Source: Marinomonas spartinae (GTDB taxonomy: Bacteria > Pseudomonadota > Gammaproteobacteria > Pseudomonadales > Marinomonadaceae). Taken from it: a DNA stretch of 64,000 nucleotides. Positions 6,911 to 15,370 of this stretch are shown here, one piece after another. Position 1 is the first letter of the stretch, and each line of letters starts with the position of its first letter. The stretch is from assembly GCF_016461715.1 (NCBI RefSeq), contig NZ_JAEMUI010000014.1:62001-126000 (forward strand). The letters run 5' to 3'. The position numbers and the translations under genes were made by a program. The notes beneath the pieces were generated by a model, which worked only from the letters and a program-made list of their open reading frames with translations, was not told where the DNA came from and ran no database searches.

Positions 6911-8491
6911 TTACGCCCCTACCTTTTGTGGTGTTATTTCTTGTGGCTCAGCGGGTGCAAATTTCTCCGCCGCCGCCCAGCTTGCCGATGGCAAACCCGC
7001 CTCTTTGCGCTCTTTCATTTCGCGTACTTGCTGAGCAAAGGTTTCTTGATAATCTTCGCCCATAATGGCAAATTCTTTTTCGTAACTGGATAAACCTGAT
7101 TCAATACGCAAAACCGCCTCTTTAACTTCTTTTAGACCGTCAATTGCAATGCGACCTGTTCCGATCCATTCGCAGTTTGTCCACGCAGCAAGACCACCAT
7201 CGTACAAACCAAAACGCGCCCCTTTCGGTAGCGTGATTAATTTACGATGTACGAACTCTTCAAATACCAGACGAAACATGATGGTCGCTAGACGCGCCGC
7301 TATCATTTTTCGACGCCCCATGAAGTAGCGCCAGTTTTCCAAAATGGATGCTCGAATAGTCGAGTAAGAGGTGTTTTTCCAGTCCTTCGAAAACGGCTCA
7401 TAAGCAACATTCAGCCCCGCAGCACCCCAGCGCAAAACGCTGGATTCAAGATCGGTGTAGCCGTTATCAACATTGCCCGATGTGTGAAGTTTAAGCTGTT
7501 CGTTTGGCAAAAGATGAGGAATAGTTACCCCGCCAAGCTTTAGTCCTACTTCGCTATGATAGTCCTGAACACGACTCAAAATATTTTGCAATGTTTGACT
7601 ATCTGCAGAGCCACCAAGAGCTTCAAAAGCATCTTCAGGACTCAACGCACTTTCAATGGTGGCGGCAAACATGGCTCCCACCGCTGCGTTTTGCAGTTTA
7701 ATATTTTGCATTTTTGGCAGAATTTTCATCTGCTCAAGCACAGTTAAAAACTGGTTAGCACCACGGGTTTGACCCGCAGCCGAGGGTTCAAAAATCTGAA
7801 TGAAACCCGTTCGCCCCCACGGGGTTTGAGTGGGGATCCGCTGCCACGTCCAACCAAGACCGTTTCCCACTCCCATGCTTGACGAGACTTGGACATGGGC
7901 CGCGATTGCGGCACCATATTTATCTTGCTCGATGCCGCCTTTTATACGGTCTGTATCATCCATCCCGTTTGGGTTACTGACTTGCATGGGGTTGATCATC
8001 TGGAACGCCGTTTTTACAGGCGAATCTTTGCGATCAATCCATAATGGGTTTTGCATGATTTCACCGCAGCGGGTATGCGTGGCAACCCCTTCGCGAATCA
8101 TCATGGTAAAGGTACGCTTACGCTCTGCATCCAGATAACAGTTTGGATCATCGCTGATCTCTTTCCACACCTGCTCAACGTCTTTCGCAAAGTCGCGCGC
8201 ATCGTCTTCATTGATGCCAAGACGGCGAGAGTTTGGCTTGTAAGACAATCGAAAGAGATGCCCAACGATGTTATCAACATGTAGCTGGACCGCATTCGCT
8301 CCAAAAGCGTTATTACGAACGATGTCGTCAGCTCGAGCATTCCCCTCTGCTAGCGTTGGCAATATCGCCGCATCGGCAGTGCGCGCCTGCGGGTGCCAGT
8401 CTCGCAATTGCCCCGCTGTTCCGTGCCCAGCCCCTTCGTAGCTGCTGGCCATCGGTTTACCGTATCGGTCGAGTAATTTTATTTCACTCAT
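6911..8491 (-). CDS. Portal protein (lambda gpB family)
   Basis: A 526-residue protein (lambda gpB: 533). Typical portal features: N-terminal LRDWHPQARTADAAILPTLA, then ADDIVRNNAFGANAVQLHVDNIVG, and the central YDGGLAAWTNCEWIGTGRIA segment. It starts in an ATGA overlap with the gpW stop and ends 1 nt before the protease. It forms the dodecameric ring through which DNA enters and leaves and to which the tail attaches. Confidence 0.93.
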   Translation of the reverse strand: MSEIKLLDRYGKPMASSYEGAGHGTAGQLRDWHPQARTADAAILPTLAEGNARADDIVRNNAFGANAVQLHVDNIVGHLFRLSYKPNSRRLGINEDDARDFAKDVEQVWKEISDDPNCYLDAERKRTFTMMIREGVATHTRCGEIMQNPLWIDRKDSPVKTAFQMINPMQVSNPNGMDDTDRIKGGIEQDKYGAAIAAHVQVSSSMGVGNGLGWTWQRIPTQTPWGRTGFIQIFEPSAAGQTRGANQFLTVLEQMKILPKMQNIKLQNAAVGAMFAATIESALSPEDAFEALGGSADSQTLQNILSRVQDYHSEVGLKLGGVTIPHLLPNEQLKLHTSGNVDNGYTDLESSVLRWGAAGLNVAYEPFSKDWKNTSYSTIRASILENWRYFMGRRKMIAARLATIMFRLVFEEFVHRKLITLPKGARFGLYDGGLAAWTNCEWIGTGRIAIDGLKEVKEAVLRIESGLSSYEKEFAIMGEDYQETFAQQVREMKERKEAGLPSASWAAAEKFAPAEPQEITPQKVGA

Positions 8492-8688
8492 AGAAACGGC
8501 CTCATTGGGCGGCGTCTAGCGCCAGATTTAGATTGCTTTAACTTGGCAATGTATAACTCCAAATCAACACGATTTGTTTGAGTAAACGTCACCGTTTTAC
8601 CACTTCTAGTGACTGTAACAGCGCGCCGCCCCAGCATTAATTCATGTAACGCGTCCTCTGCTTCACTGATGCGTTCGTCTACTGTCAT
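8488..8688 (-). CDS. Head-tail connector gpW
   Basis: A 66-residue protein (lambda gpW: 68), beginning MTVDERISEAEDALHELMLG, with RRAVTVTRSGKTVTFTQTN and YIAKLKQ; this matches the two helices plus hairpin of gpW. It sits between the large terminase and portal genes and overlaps the portal start by 4 nt. In lambda gpW stabilises packaged DNA and provides the base for gpFII and tail binding. Confidence 0.88.
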   Translation of the reverse strand: MTVDERISEAEDALHELMLGRRAVTVTRSGKTVTFTQTNRVDLELYIAKLKQSKSGARRRPMRPFL

Positions 8689-8690
8689 GG

Positions 8691-10682
8691 TTAGCCTCTA
8701 TTTTTCATGCTAGCAGCAATCTCTTTGAGCGAGCGCCCAGATTGCTTCGGAGTGGTTTCTTCGATTTCGTCTTGCTCGTCGTCGGAATCGACGCGCTGAG
8801 TGTTTTTGTATTGCGAAAGATCAATGCCTTTACGCTGTTGCAAATAGCGAATTGCTGCGAGGTTATAAACCGCCAAATCCCACGGTTCATTACGTCGACC
8901 GCCAGCATCCCAAACAATTTCAGGACGACCTTTGACATATTTAAGCTTGCGCTTTTCATTCGTGAGTTGCTCGAAGAACTGCAAGCTGTATTCGTCGTTA
9001 ATCGGCCAATGAAACATGCCTGCTGCATGAGCCGAGTCTGTTTCGAGCGTCTGAATAAGTCGAGAATAAAGCGTATCTTTCGCCGTATCGGTGCCAATGA
9101 GAGCAAGATAAACGCCGTGTTCATTGCGCTTTTTGGGGAAAGTGACGATGGCACGGCCTTTTGTACTTGCCCCTTTTATTGCAACGAAACGCCGTGGACC
9201 ATTGCGCTTACAAAACGCATAAACTTGGTCTGTATAATGACCGCCTGAATCTATAAAACTAATGGTAGGTTCAATGATCGAGTTGTTGGGCGTTCTAAAC
9301 TGCTCTGTAAGGCGCTTATACAGCTGTTTCCAGATAAACGGCTGAGTCAAATCCCCATAGAGTTTTTCGAACTTAACGCTATATCGCTCTTCGCCTTCTA
9401 TCCAAGCTACTGTCTCAATCTCAAAACGATCATCTTGGGTATCAACCGATTGCGTGATGATGCACTCATCAAATGGCACTTGTGCAGCATAATGCTCACG
9501 GCGACGGTACAAGTCATTAGGCTCAAGCCCGCCTTGATCCTCTACCCACACCTCGCCAAGTGTTGTGTTTACAAAGGACTTAAGACCTTCACGGGTGCCG
9601 TGATAACGCACCCAGTCGCGGACAATTTGCGACCACGGCGAATCGTGGGAATAAGCCGACCAACAATGGAATGAGATGGAGCGCGGAGCGGGGACCACTT
9701 CACCATTATCATCAAAGTAGATGATTCCATCGTAGGTTTTTAGACCCTCTTCACTCGCCCAAAAGCCATTTTCATCTGCTTTTATGTAATCTTTATAATG
9801 GAAGTCTTGCTTGCAGCTAGAACAGCGATAACGTGTTGAAGATGCTTTGTGCTCAACCGTTCCTTCATCATCAAATATCAGGCCAAAGTCTTTGCTTTTA
9901 CCACCAAAACTTAGAGTCTGAAATACATTGCAATGAGGACAAGGAATATAACGGCGCATGTAGTGCGCGGCTTTGCTTGCTGCTTCATGAATCAGACACG
10001 GCACTTCATCACTGACATGCTCACCTGGTGTACTGCCTCTTATCGATTTTCTAAACACCGACCCTTCAAGACGCTTATCACCTAGTGATAAGGGCGAACC
10101 TTCTTTTTCGACATCGTTGTCGAACTTAGAGAGCTCGTCGTAAATACCAACATCGACGGATATTTCGCGGTAATTCTTAGCCGCTTTACCACCGAGTAAA
10201 TAAATTTGGTTTTGCGTCTCGAATACTTTGGACGCGATTGTGTTGTTTTTGTGCTTTGCGTTAAACCAAGGAAAAATCGCTCGAACTGGTTTAACGTCTC
10301 GAATCATCGAGTCGACATGTTTTTTACTAAATGAATCCCTTGCGCCATCATCTGGTTGCCAAAGTGCAATGTTTCGCGCTTTGTGCTCGATGAAATAACC
10401 GATCACCGCAACAATCAACTTTGTGTAACCAACCCGTGCAGATTTTTCCCAGTTCACCTCCTCAATGTCTGAGTGGCCCATCGCGTTCAAAATGGCGATT
10501 TGATACGGGCGAGTTGTCCACTTGCCTTTTATGTAGCTGGATTCAGCTGATAGATAAAAATACCTGTCTGCCCATTCAACCGCCGTAAGCGGTTCTTTCA
10601 TTCTCAGAAAGCTTAATGAACGACGTAACTCGCTACTTAACCTTGCCCTCTGCATCGGCGATAAGACTAGCGATTGTGTCAT
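8691..10682 (-). CDS. Terminase large subunit (lambda gpA family)
   Basis: A 663-residue packaging motor and nuclease (lambda gpA: 641). The N-terminal ATPase has the atypical Walker A seen in lambda (NWEKSARVGYTKLIV, about residues 77-91). A Cys cluster (CPHCNVFQ, CSSCKQDF) and a C-terminal nuclease half follow (SFIDSGGHYTDQVYAFC). It starts 50 nt inside the small-subunit gene with GGAG upstream. It cuts concatemeric DNA and pumps it into proheads. Gene order is Nu1-A-W-B. Confidence 0.94.
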   Translation of the reverse strand: MTQSLVLSPMQRARLSSELRRSLSFLRMKEPLTAVEWADRYFYLSAESSYIKGKWTTRPYQIAILNAMGHSDIEEVNWEKSARVGYTKLIVAVIGYFIEHKARNIALWQPDDGARDSFSKKHVDSMIRDVKPVRAIFPWFNAKHKNNTIASKVFETQNQIYLLGGKAAKNYREISVDVGIYDELSKFDNDVEKEGSPLSLGDKRLEGSVFRKSIRGSTPGEHVSDEVPCLIHEAASKAAHYMRRYIPCPHCNVFQTLSFGGKSKDFGLIFDDEGTVEHKASSTRYRCSSCKQDFHYKDYIKADENGFWASEEGLKTYDGIIYFDDNGEVVPAPRSISFHCWSAYSHDSPWSQIVRDWVRYHGTREGLKSFVNTTLGEVWVEDQGGLEPNDLYRRREHYAAQVPFDECIITQSVDTQDDRFEIETVAWIEGEERYSVKFEKLYGDLTQPFIWKQLYKRLTEQFRTPNNSIIEPTISFIDSGGHYTDQVYAFCKRNGPRRFVAIKGASTKGRAIVTFPKKRNEHGVYLALIGTDTAKDTLYSRLIQTLETDSAHAAGMFHWPINDEYSLQFFEQLTNEKRKLKYVKGRPEIVWDAGGRRNEPWDLAVYNLAAIRYLQQRKGIDLSQYKNTQRVDSDDEQDEIEETTPKQSGRSLKEIAASMKNRG

Positions 10683-11184
10683 CTAGTTTGTCTCCGAGAG
10701 TAGCCGCGATGTTGCTTATTTTTGAAATATCACGCTGAATCTGATCAATAGCGTGACTCGGCATATCTGGATTATGCCGTTTTACTAACAATGGAATGGT
10801 TTCTAAGATGGTAACTTGCTCTGAAATGATGCCAGTTAACACGCCAACAGCGATATCAACAGGAATAGACCGAGCCTCTAAAATATCGTTCTTTAACTTA
10901 AGGGCTCTGACTTCTTCCGCCAGCTTTTCAGTGCGTAAAACTTCTTCTCCAAGTTGGTCTATTGATGGGTTTTTAGATGGCTTTTTAACACCGGGTTTAG
11001 ACACATTAGAAAGGGCATTGTCGACACGATTTTGCACAACATCGTGAATAGAGTAAAAATTCTCTCGACCCCGTTTCTCTCTGGGTTCTACACCCCATTT
11101 GTCAAAGGCTTGTGAGCTAATACCAAGGCTGGCAACAAGCGTTGATTTATTAATGAGCCCAAGCTCTTTTTTCTTGCTCGACAT
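10633..11184 (-). CDS. Terminase small subunit (Nu1-like)
   Basis: A 183-residue protein when started at the ATG at 11184 (MSSKKKELGLINKSTLVASL); an upstream in-frame start at 11235 is possible but has no better ribosome site. The N-terminus holds a winged helix-turn-helix (NKSTLVASLGISSQAFDKW) like lambda Nu1, followed by a helical dimerisation region. It binds the cos region and brings in the large subunit. It overlaps the large-subunit gene by 50 nt. Confidence 0.85.
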   Translation of the reverse strand: MSSKKKELGLINKSTLVASLGISSQAFDKWGVEPREKRGRENFYSIHDVVQNRVDNALSNVSKPGVKKPSKNPSIDQLGEEVLRTEKLAEEVRALKLKNDILEARSIPVDIAVGVLTGIISEQVTILETIPLLVKRHNPDMPSHAIDQIQRDISKISNIAATLGDKLDDTIASLIADAEGKVK

Positions 11185-11326
11185 ACCAAATATACCAACT
11201 TCACCAACCTGACTAAAAATCCGACTAAACAACAACTTCAGCTTTCAGAAATTTCGTAAATACAGAAAGCCCGCGCGCAGTTGACCCGTACACAGTTGAT
11301 TAGCTCAGAAGAACCTATTTTTTAAA

Positions 11327-11572
11327 CTAGGGTAGAGAAATCCCCGCACACTGCCTCAGTTGCTCGATATACGCCGTTAACTGCCCCATCTCATCGATCG
11401 GGACAGTGAACGCCACGTCATTGACTGTCGTGTTGATCAGCGCTGGCTCCACTGTCGTGCATGTCTGCCTTTGATTCGTCGGGCTTACGCCGCACCCGCC
11501 CAAACTGGCGCAGATAGTTAGCAGGATCAGTGCGCGCTTGATTGAGTCGCTCTTGCTTCTGTGCTTCATCAT
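11327..11572 (-). CDS. Outer-membrane spanin lipoprotein (Rz1-like)
   Basis: An 81-residue protein with a lipoprotein signal: basic start (KHRSKSDSIKRA), hydrophobic core (LILLTICASLGG) and lipobox Cys in SLGGC. The mature part ends in a Gln/Leu-rich helix. It is read in another frame over most of the Rz-like gene, the classic Rz/Rz1 overlap. AGAGG lies before the tandem GTG-ATG-ATG start. With Rz it links inner and outer membranes and fuses them at lysis. Confidence 0.75.
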   Translation of the reverse strand: MMKHRSKSDSIKRALILLTICASLGGCGVSPTNQRQTCTTVEPALINTTVNDVAFTVPIDEMGQLTAYIEQLRQCAGISLP

Positions 11573-11636
11573 CACGCCTCTTTAACTGCACACCCCATTC
11601 AACCAAAATGAGTAGAAATTTCAGCCAACTAACCAT
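11418..11636 (-). CDS. Inner-membrane spanin (Rz-like)
   Basis: A 72-residue protein from the ATG at 11636 (MVSWLKFLLILVEWGVQLKR): one N-terminal membrane segment, then a charged helical periplasmic part (RRDDEAQKQERLNQARTD). It overlaps the Rz1-like lipoprotein gene in another frame and follows the endolysin cluster. It is shorter than lambda Rz (153 residues), so the periplasmic reach must come partly from its partner. The pair is called on topology and overlap rather than sequence identity. Confidence 0.6.
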   Translation of the reverse strand: MVSWLKFLLILVEWGVQLKRRDDEAQKQERLNQARTDPANYLRQFGRVRRKPDESKADMHDSGASADQHDSQ

Positions 11637-11934
11637 CTTTATTCTTAGCCTTGCCATAGTTAGCGGCTAACAAATTAATCAATGCTTTCAACCAATTAGG
11701 CCAACTATCTGTAAAGCGCTTGGGCAACATCGCAACAGCGTGAGCCACCGCATACAGCACACCAATCACCACACCAACCCAAGCGGGCAGCATTTCAACC
11801 AGTGAAGGTAAGGCGCCAACAATCATGGCGATAACACCGCCATTATCGGTTGCCACGGCATCCGCTGCATAAGCAGCAAACGGCATAAAAAACAACATGA
11901 CAATCATTTCCACAAACATACGGTATACACGCAT
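11629..11934 (-). CDS. Small phage membrane protein in the lysis cassette
   Basis: A 101-residue protein with an N-terminal hydrophobic segment (MFVEMIVMLFFMPFAAYA) that could be a signal peptide ending AYA-A, and a second hydrophobic stretch (WVGVVIGVLYAVAHAVAML). The C-terminus is basic. It sits between endolysin and spanins, with AGAGAGGTG before the ATG. It could be a second holin, an antiholin or another lysis accessory; the sequence does not decide. Confidence 0.6.
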   Translation of the reverse strand: MRVYRMFVEMIVMLFFMPFAAYAADAVATDNGGVIAMIVGALPSLVEMLPAWVGVVIGVLYAVAHAVAMLPKRFTDSWPNWLKALINLLAANYGKAKNKDG

Positions 11935-11936
11935 AA

Positions 11937-12455
11937 TCACACCTCTCTCTCTAGCCCATACAGTTCGTACGGGAAGTTTTTAATGAACTCGTCAATAGCA
12001 CCAGCGCCATGGATAGTGTTATAAAATCGTTTCCAATAGCTCGCTAAGCCGCTGATATCATTAGCATTAGGCAATACTTCCGGCACTCTTAAATAGTGCG
12101 TACGACACATTGCAGCAGCGTATCGATTGTTCCAAACCAACGCGTTATGGTCTGGCCAGCCGCAGGCATCGTAATTCTCATCAACACTGTCAGACGTCAT
12201 ATTAAGCAGCGCGTCACACAATGCAGGCTTGTATTTAATAAATTTGAGCCACAAATCTTTATGAGTGAATGGCTCCATCTGAAACAGCCCCATAGCTGGG
12301 CCTTTCCCAAGCTGTTTGATGTATGTGCCGTGTGACTCTTGAGACAGCGTCCCCATTACCAACTGATCAGCCGCTAATGAGTACGCGCCGATCTGCTGTA
12401 ACGCAGGCATCACAACGTATTCACGGAATTGAGAAAGGTTTAAACCGCTCATCAT
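11937..12455 (-). CDS. Endolysin, lytic transglycosylase/lysozyme-like
   Basis: A 172-residue protein with the pattern VMGTLSQESHG (likely catalytic Glu) followed by GPAMGLFQMEPFTH, which recalls the lysozyme/SLT fold (E...GLFQ). No signal peptide is visible, so it probably needs the holin encoded just upstream, whose stop codon overlaps its start. It would cut peptidoglycan at the end of the lytic cycle. Exact glycosidase class is uncertain. Confidence 0.75.
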   Translation of the reverse strand: MMSGLNLSQFREYVVMPALQQIGAYSLAADQLVMGTLSQESHGTYIKQLGKGPAMGLFQMEPFTHKDLWLKFIKYKPALCDALLNMTSDSVDENYDACGWPDHNALVWNNRYAAAMCRTHYLRVPEVLPNANDISGLASYWKRFYNTIHGAGAIDEFIKNFPYELYGLEREV

Positions 12456-12742
12456 AGCCCCCGTTTAAATCTATTAATAAACAGCTTAATAGCCTCATCA
12501 CCCATCAACCCAGCAACGCCCGCCATGAACCCAGTCAAGTTGCCGTCAACGCCTGCCGACCGACACAAAAACATCGTGAGCATTCCAAGAAAGCCGCCAG
12601 TGAAAACAGCTATAAACAAATGACTTGCGGTAAACTTCTTGACGCCCTGCTCTATCCCTCTTAGATACTTCACAGCACCACCGATCACGCCAACCGCCAC
12701 CAACGTCAAAAGCTGCAAAAGATCGTCTGGCAACGGTTTCAT
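12452..12742 (-). CDS. Holin (LydA/class-type membrane protein)
   Basis: A 96-residue protein (MKPLPDDLLQLLTLVAVGVIG) with three hydrophobic segments: about residues 9-24, 44-60 (HLFIAVFTGGFLGMLTMFL) and 70-82 (LTGFMAGVAGLMG). The C-terminus is basic (FINRFKRGL). This agrees with LydA-like phage holins. It is the first gene of the lysis cassette and overlaps the endolysin gene. AAGGA lies upstream of the ATG at 12742. Confidence 0.75.
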   Translation of the reverse strand: MKPLPDDLLQLLTLVAVGVIGGAVKYLRGIEQGVKKFTASHLFIAVFTGGFLGMLTMFLCRSAGVDGNLTGFMAGVAGLMGDEAIKLFINRFKRGL

Positions 12743-12770
12743 AAGCAACGATCCTTTCCAGAAACAAGAA

Positions 12771-12790
12771 AGCCCCGCGAATGCGAGGCT
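12771..12790 (-). terminator. Hairpin terminator upstream of holin
   Basis: Minus-strand stem AGCCTCGC/GCGGGGCT (8 pairs, one G-U) with a 4-nt loop, followed by TTTCTTG. It lies in the 5' region of the lysis transcript, so late expression would need read-through. Confidence 0.6.
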
Positions 12791-12989
12791 CTAAAAAATA
12801 GATAAATAACGCTAACTTATTCACTAAAGGGGCGCGAACCCTACCTAATCCCTACCTCAATTGGCGCTCTCATGCGGGATACGTCGAAATCACATGCGGT
12901 ACTAACTGATAAAACGTGCGACCTAACACGCTATAGCAACACTAATCGCTAATCACCCATGACAACCTCCAAACCCCAGAAACGAAAAA

Positions 12990-13019
12990 AACCCGCTCAA
13001 TACGAAATACTGGCGGGTT
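12990..13019 (-). terminator. Hairpin terminator in the late-control region
   Basis: Seven-bp stem AACCCGC/GCGGGTT with a 16-nt loop, followed on the minus strand by a run of seven T. A typical Rho-independent terminator, 250 bp upstream of the holin. Confidence 0.65.
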
Positions 13020-13202
13020 CTTGATAATGTGTTGTCTCCAAGCGCAAAACTCAGAGCATGAACAAAATGTACCTCCTAACTTCCCCTCTCGCAAGCCTTG
13101 CGCGCGCGAAAAGCTAACTTTATTTTCTTATTAGAAAAGTAACGTAACATCATTTAAACCATTAAAAAATAAGGCTTTTAACTCACTATAAAATACCATA
13201 CA

Positions 13203-13220
13203 GTGACGGTATGGTGACGG
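13203..13220 (+). repeat. Direct heptamer repeat GTGACGG-N4-GTGACGG before the 13239 gene
   Basis: Two exact copies of GTGACGG at an 11-bp period, overlapping the inverted repeat ACCATAC/GTATGGT (13195-13215). A degenerate version with the same spacing lies upstream of the gene at 16404. One-turn spacing suggests a protein-binding site; the binding protein is unknown. Confidence 0.45.
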
Positions 13221-13238
13221 ATATTTTAGGATAAAGAA

Positions 13239-14018
13239 ATGCTCAAACACAGGAAATACCAATCAAAACCACCAAAAACTGACATTGGGTTTCAGATATT
13301 TTATTTATTTTTTTCATTTATCCTTGGAATAGGCTTAGCAATCGATAATAATTTTTCAGGTATAAAATTTACTGATGTTATTACGTCCTTGGCTAGCCTA
13401 GGAGTCTTCGCCTTAGCAGTATATTCATACGGGCAGTGGAGAGAACAACATAACGCGCAAGTCACTGAGGAAGTAAAAAAACGTCTAAAAGAAGCTATAT
13501 ATAGCGCTCATGATATTGACAACAAAATTATGCAATTGAATAGAGAAATCAATTTCAGATCTAAGGAAGCTGAAAGTTTTATAAGAGATGTTGAGGTATT
13601 ACAAAGTAAAGCACTTGAATTGCACAGAGAAATCCAAACCTTTGGAAGTGGATCATACGGTATTTACCCTGAAGAGCAAGGATTACTAATTATTAAAGAA
13701 GAAAAAGATTTAATTAATGAAGCAAAGCAAGTCCAAGAAAAAGCAGAACAATACAATAAAATTGCAAGAGATAGCTTTTCCTTAAAATTTCAAGCGAAAG
13801 AAAAATTAATAACATTTACTCATAAAATCGAATCAATATGTTACGAGCTCGGCTTTTATAAGGACTTTTCCAATATCAGCTTTCATCAAGTAATTGACAA
13901 TAGAAAGTCGATGACTGAAAAAGATTTTATCAATTACGAAGAGCTTATGATCGAACAACGCAAAGAAATTGAATTTTTAATGTTAACTCTGAATGGTATC
14001 GATAATACTCAAAAATGA
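13239..14018 (+). CDS. Membrane-anchored coiled-coil protein, phage accessory gene, unknown function
   Basis: A 259-residue protein. Two membrane segments near the N-terminus (about residues 19-38, FQIFYLFFSFILGIGLAID, and 47-66, ITSLASLGVFALAVYSYG) are followed by a long charged helical region (about 70-200), probably coiled coil, facing the cytoplasm. The gene is much more AT-rich than its neighbours and runs against the late genes, a sign of a moron acquired separately. Its stop lies 4 nt from the umuC stop. No family is recognised; membrane-anchored coiled coils occur among exclusion proteins, but that is only a guess. Confidence 0.75.
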   Translation: MLKHRKYQSKPPKTDIGFQIFYLFFSFILGIGLAIDNNFSGIKFTDVITSLASLGVFALAVYSYGQWREQHNAQVTEEVKKRLKEAIYSAHDIDNKIMQLNREINFRSKEAESFIRDVEVLQSKALELHREIQTFGSGSYGIYPEEQGLLIIKEEKDLINEAKQVQEKAEQYNKIARDSFSLKFQAKEKLITFTHKIESICYELGFYKDFSNISFHQVIDNRKSMTEKDFINYEELMIEQRKEIEFLMLTLNGIDNTQK

Positions 14019-14022
14019 CTAC

Positions 14023-15291
14023 TCACTTCACCACAGGCAAGTCTTCCCACCTGGTCGTATAAGCAGGCGATAAATGTTCGCGTTTCATTGACCATTGTGG
14101 TGACACACCCTGCGAAGCAAAGAAAACGTTACCAAGGCCACTGTGGTTGATTTGATCCACAACGCTCATCAACACTTTTGAATTGGCTTTCATACCATCT
14201 GCTCGAAATAGATCCTGTTGATATGTGCCGTGTTCGTAGAAATCAGCCAACATTACCCCCGCTTTCATATAACGAAAACCAGCACGCCAGATGCGACGAA
14301 ACAACACCTCGGTGACTTCCAACAAATCCCGCGTGTCGTCAGTGGGATTAGGCAATTCAACAGACAAAGAATTCGCATAATGCGGCTCGTCTTTAGCGTG
14401 TGGACTGGTGCGAATGAACACATTCACCACACGGCAAAGGCGTTTTTCCCCACGTAGTTTCTCGGCCGCGCGGGTCGTATACTTAGCAATCGCCTCCCGT
14501 AATTCCTGCTTTTCTGTAATACGATGACCAAACGACCGACTGCAAATGATCTGCTGTTTCGTGGGCCGCACACACCCAAGATCAAGGCAAGACACCCCAT
14601 TCAACTCCTGCACCGTCCGCTCTAACACCACAGAAAACTCACTTCGAATGGCTTTAGGATTCGCATTCGCCAAATCCAACGCCGTATTGATTCCCCTTGA
14701 TCGTAGTTTCTCAGAGATCCGACGGCCAACACCCCACACATCACCCACCTCGACCAATGCCAACAAACGCCTTTGTCGATTAGGGTCCATCAAATCCACG
14801 ACCGAACCCGTTGCGGGGTACTTTTTTGCAGCATGATTGGCCAGTTTCGCCAGCGTCTTTGTTGGCGCAATTCCCACGCCCACCGTAATACCCGTCCACT
14901 TATCAACCTTCGCCTTTACTTGCTTACCAAACGTCAACAAATCCGTGACATGATCAACGCCAGTTAAATCCATAAATGCCTCATCGATGGAATACACTTC
15001 CAGCCTTGGCGCTTCTTCTTCCAGAATATTCATTACCCGGCTAGACATATCCGCGTACAAGGCATAGTTTGACGAAAAACACACAATCCCATGCTTGACG
15101 ATTTCATCTTTTAACTGAAAAACAGGCACACCCATTTTAATACCCAGCGCTTTCACCTCACGCGACCGTGCAACCACACAACCATCGTTATTAGACAACA
15201 CAACAACAGGCGCATGCGCCAAGTCAGGACGGAACAACTTCTCGCAACTTGCGTAAAAATTATTACAATCAACTAAAGCAAAGACACTCAT
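14023..15291 (-). CDS. umuC: DNA polymerase V catalytic subunit UmuC (Y-family)
   Basis: A 422-residue Y-family polymerase (E. coli UmuC: 422). It starts MSVFALVDCNNFYASCEKLF with the first metal-binding Asp, has the steric/catalytic block SNNDGCVVARS, the second catalytic motif YSIDEAFMDL (Asp-Glu), and helix-hairpin-helix DVWGVGRRISEKL. The C-terminal little-finger part is complete. No umuD lies next to it or anywhere in the window, so UmuD' would have to come from elsewhere. A consensus LexA box lies 25 bp upstream, so it should be SOS-induced. Confidence 0.95.
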   Translation of the reverse strand: MSVFALVDCNNFYASCEKLFRPDLAHAPVVVLSNNDGCVVARSREVKALGIKMGVPVFQLKDEIVKHGIVCFSSNYALYADMSSRVMNILEEEAPRLEVYSIDEAFMDLTGVDHVTDLLTFGKQVKAKVDKWTGITVGVGIAPTKTLAKLANHAAKKYPATGSVVDLMDPNRQRRLLALVEVGDVWGVGRRISEKLRSRGINTALDLANANPKAIRSEFSVVLERTVQELNGVSCLDLGCVRPTKQQIICSRSFGHRITEKQELREAIAKYTTRAAEKLRGEKRLCRVVNVFIRTSPHAKDEPHYANSLSVELPNPTDDTRDLLEVTEVLFRRIWRAGFRYMKAGVMLADFYEHGTYQQDLFRADGMKANSKVLMSVVDQINHSGLGNVFFASQGVSPQWSMKREHLSPAYTTRWEDLPVVK

Positions 15292-15315
15292 GAGAAAAAT
15301 AGCCCTTGAAAAATA

Positions 15316-15331
15316 CTGTATATATATACAG
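15316..15331. promoter_or_regulatory. LexA (SOS) box between umuC and the divergent 117-residue gene
   Basis: CTGTATATATATACAG is an exact CTGT-N8-ACAG with fully palindromic AT core (extended 20-bp palindrome at 15314-15333). A consensus -10 TATAAT on the plus strand (15332-15337) overlaps its edge. It should repress both the minus-strand umuC and the plus-strand gene until DNA damage. Confidence 0.9.
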
Positions 15332-15370
15332 TATAATACAAATCACCAACAACAGGGAGAGGTTGACATC

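Larger units (their letters stand above)
12743..13238. promoter_or_regulatory. Gene-poor late-control region between lysis cassette and accessory island
   Basis: About 500 bp without a credible protein gene. It holds two minus-strand terminators (12771-12790 and 12990-13019) upstream of the holin, a 13-bp palindrome (CGCAAG/CTTGCG, 13090-13102), a strong minus-strand AGGAGG (near 13075) followed by only a four-codon frame, and the divergent promoter for the plus-strand gene at 13239. Tandem terminators before the late genes resemble the lambda pR'-tR' layout, where an antiterminator allows late transcription. This reading is inference. Confidence 0.4.

Noticed and set aside
8742..9248. Long plus-strand frame inside the large terminase gene
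   Set aside because: Shadow of the terminase coding strand; no ribosome site and Cys/Phe-rich unnatural composition.
15290..15370. In-frame ATG at 15290 as the start of the 117-residue gene
   Set aside because: It lies upstream of the LexA box and the -10, so it would not be in the transcript.
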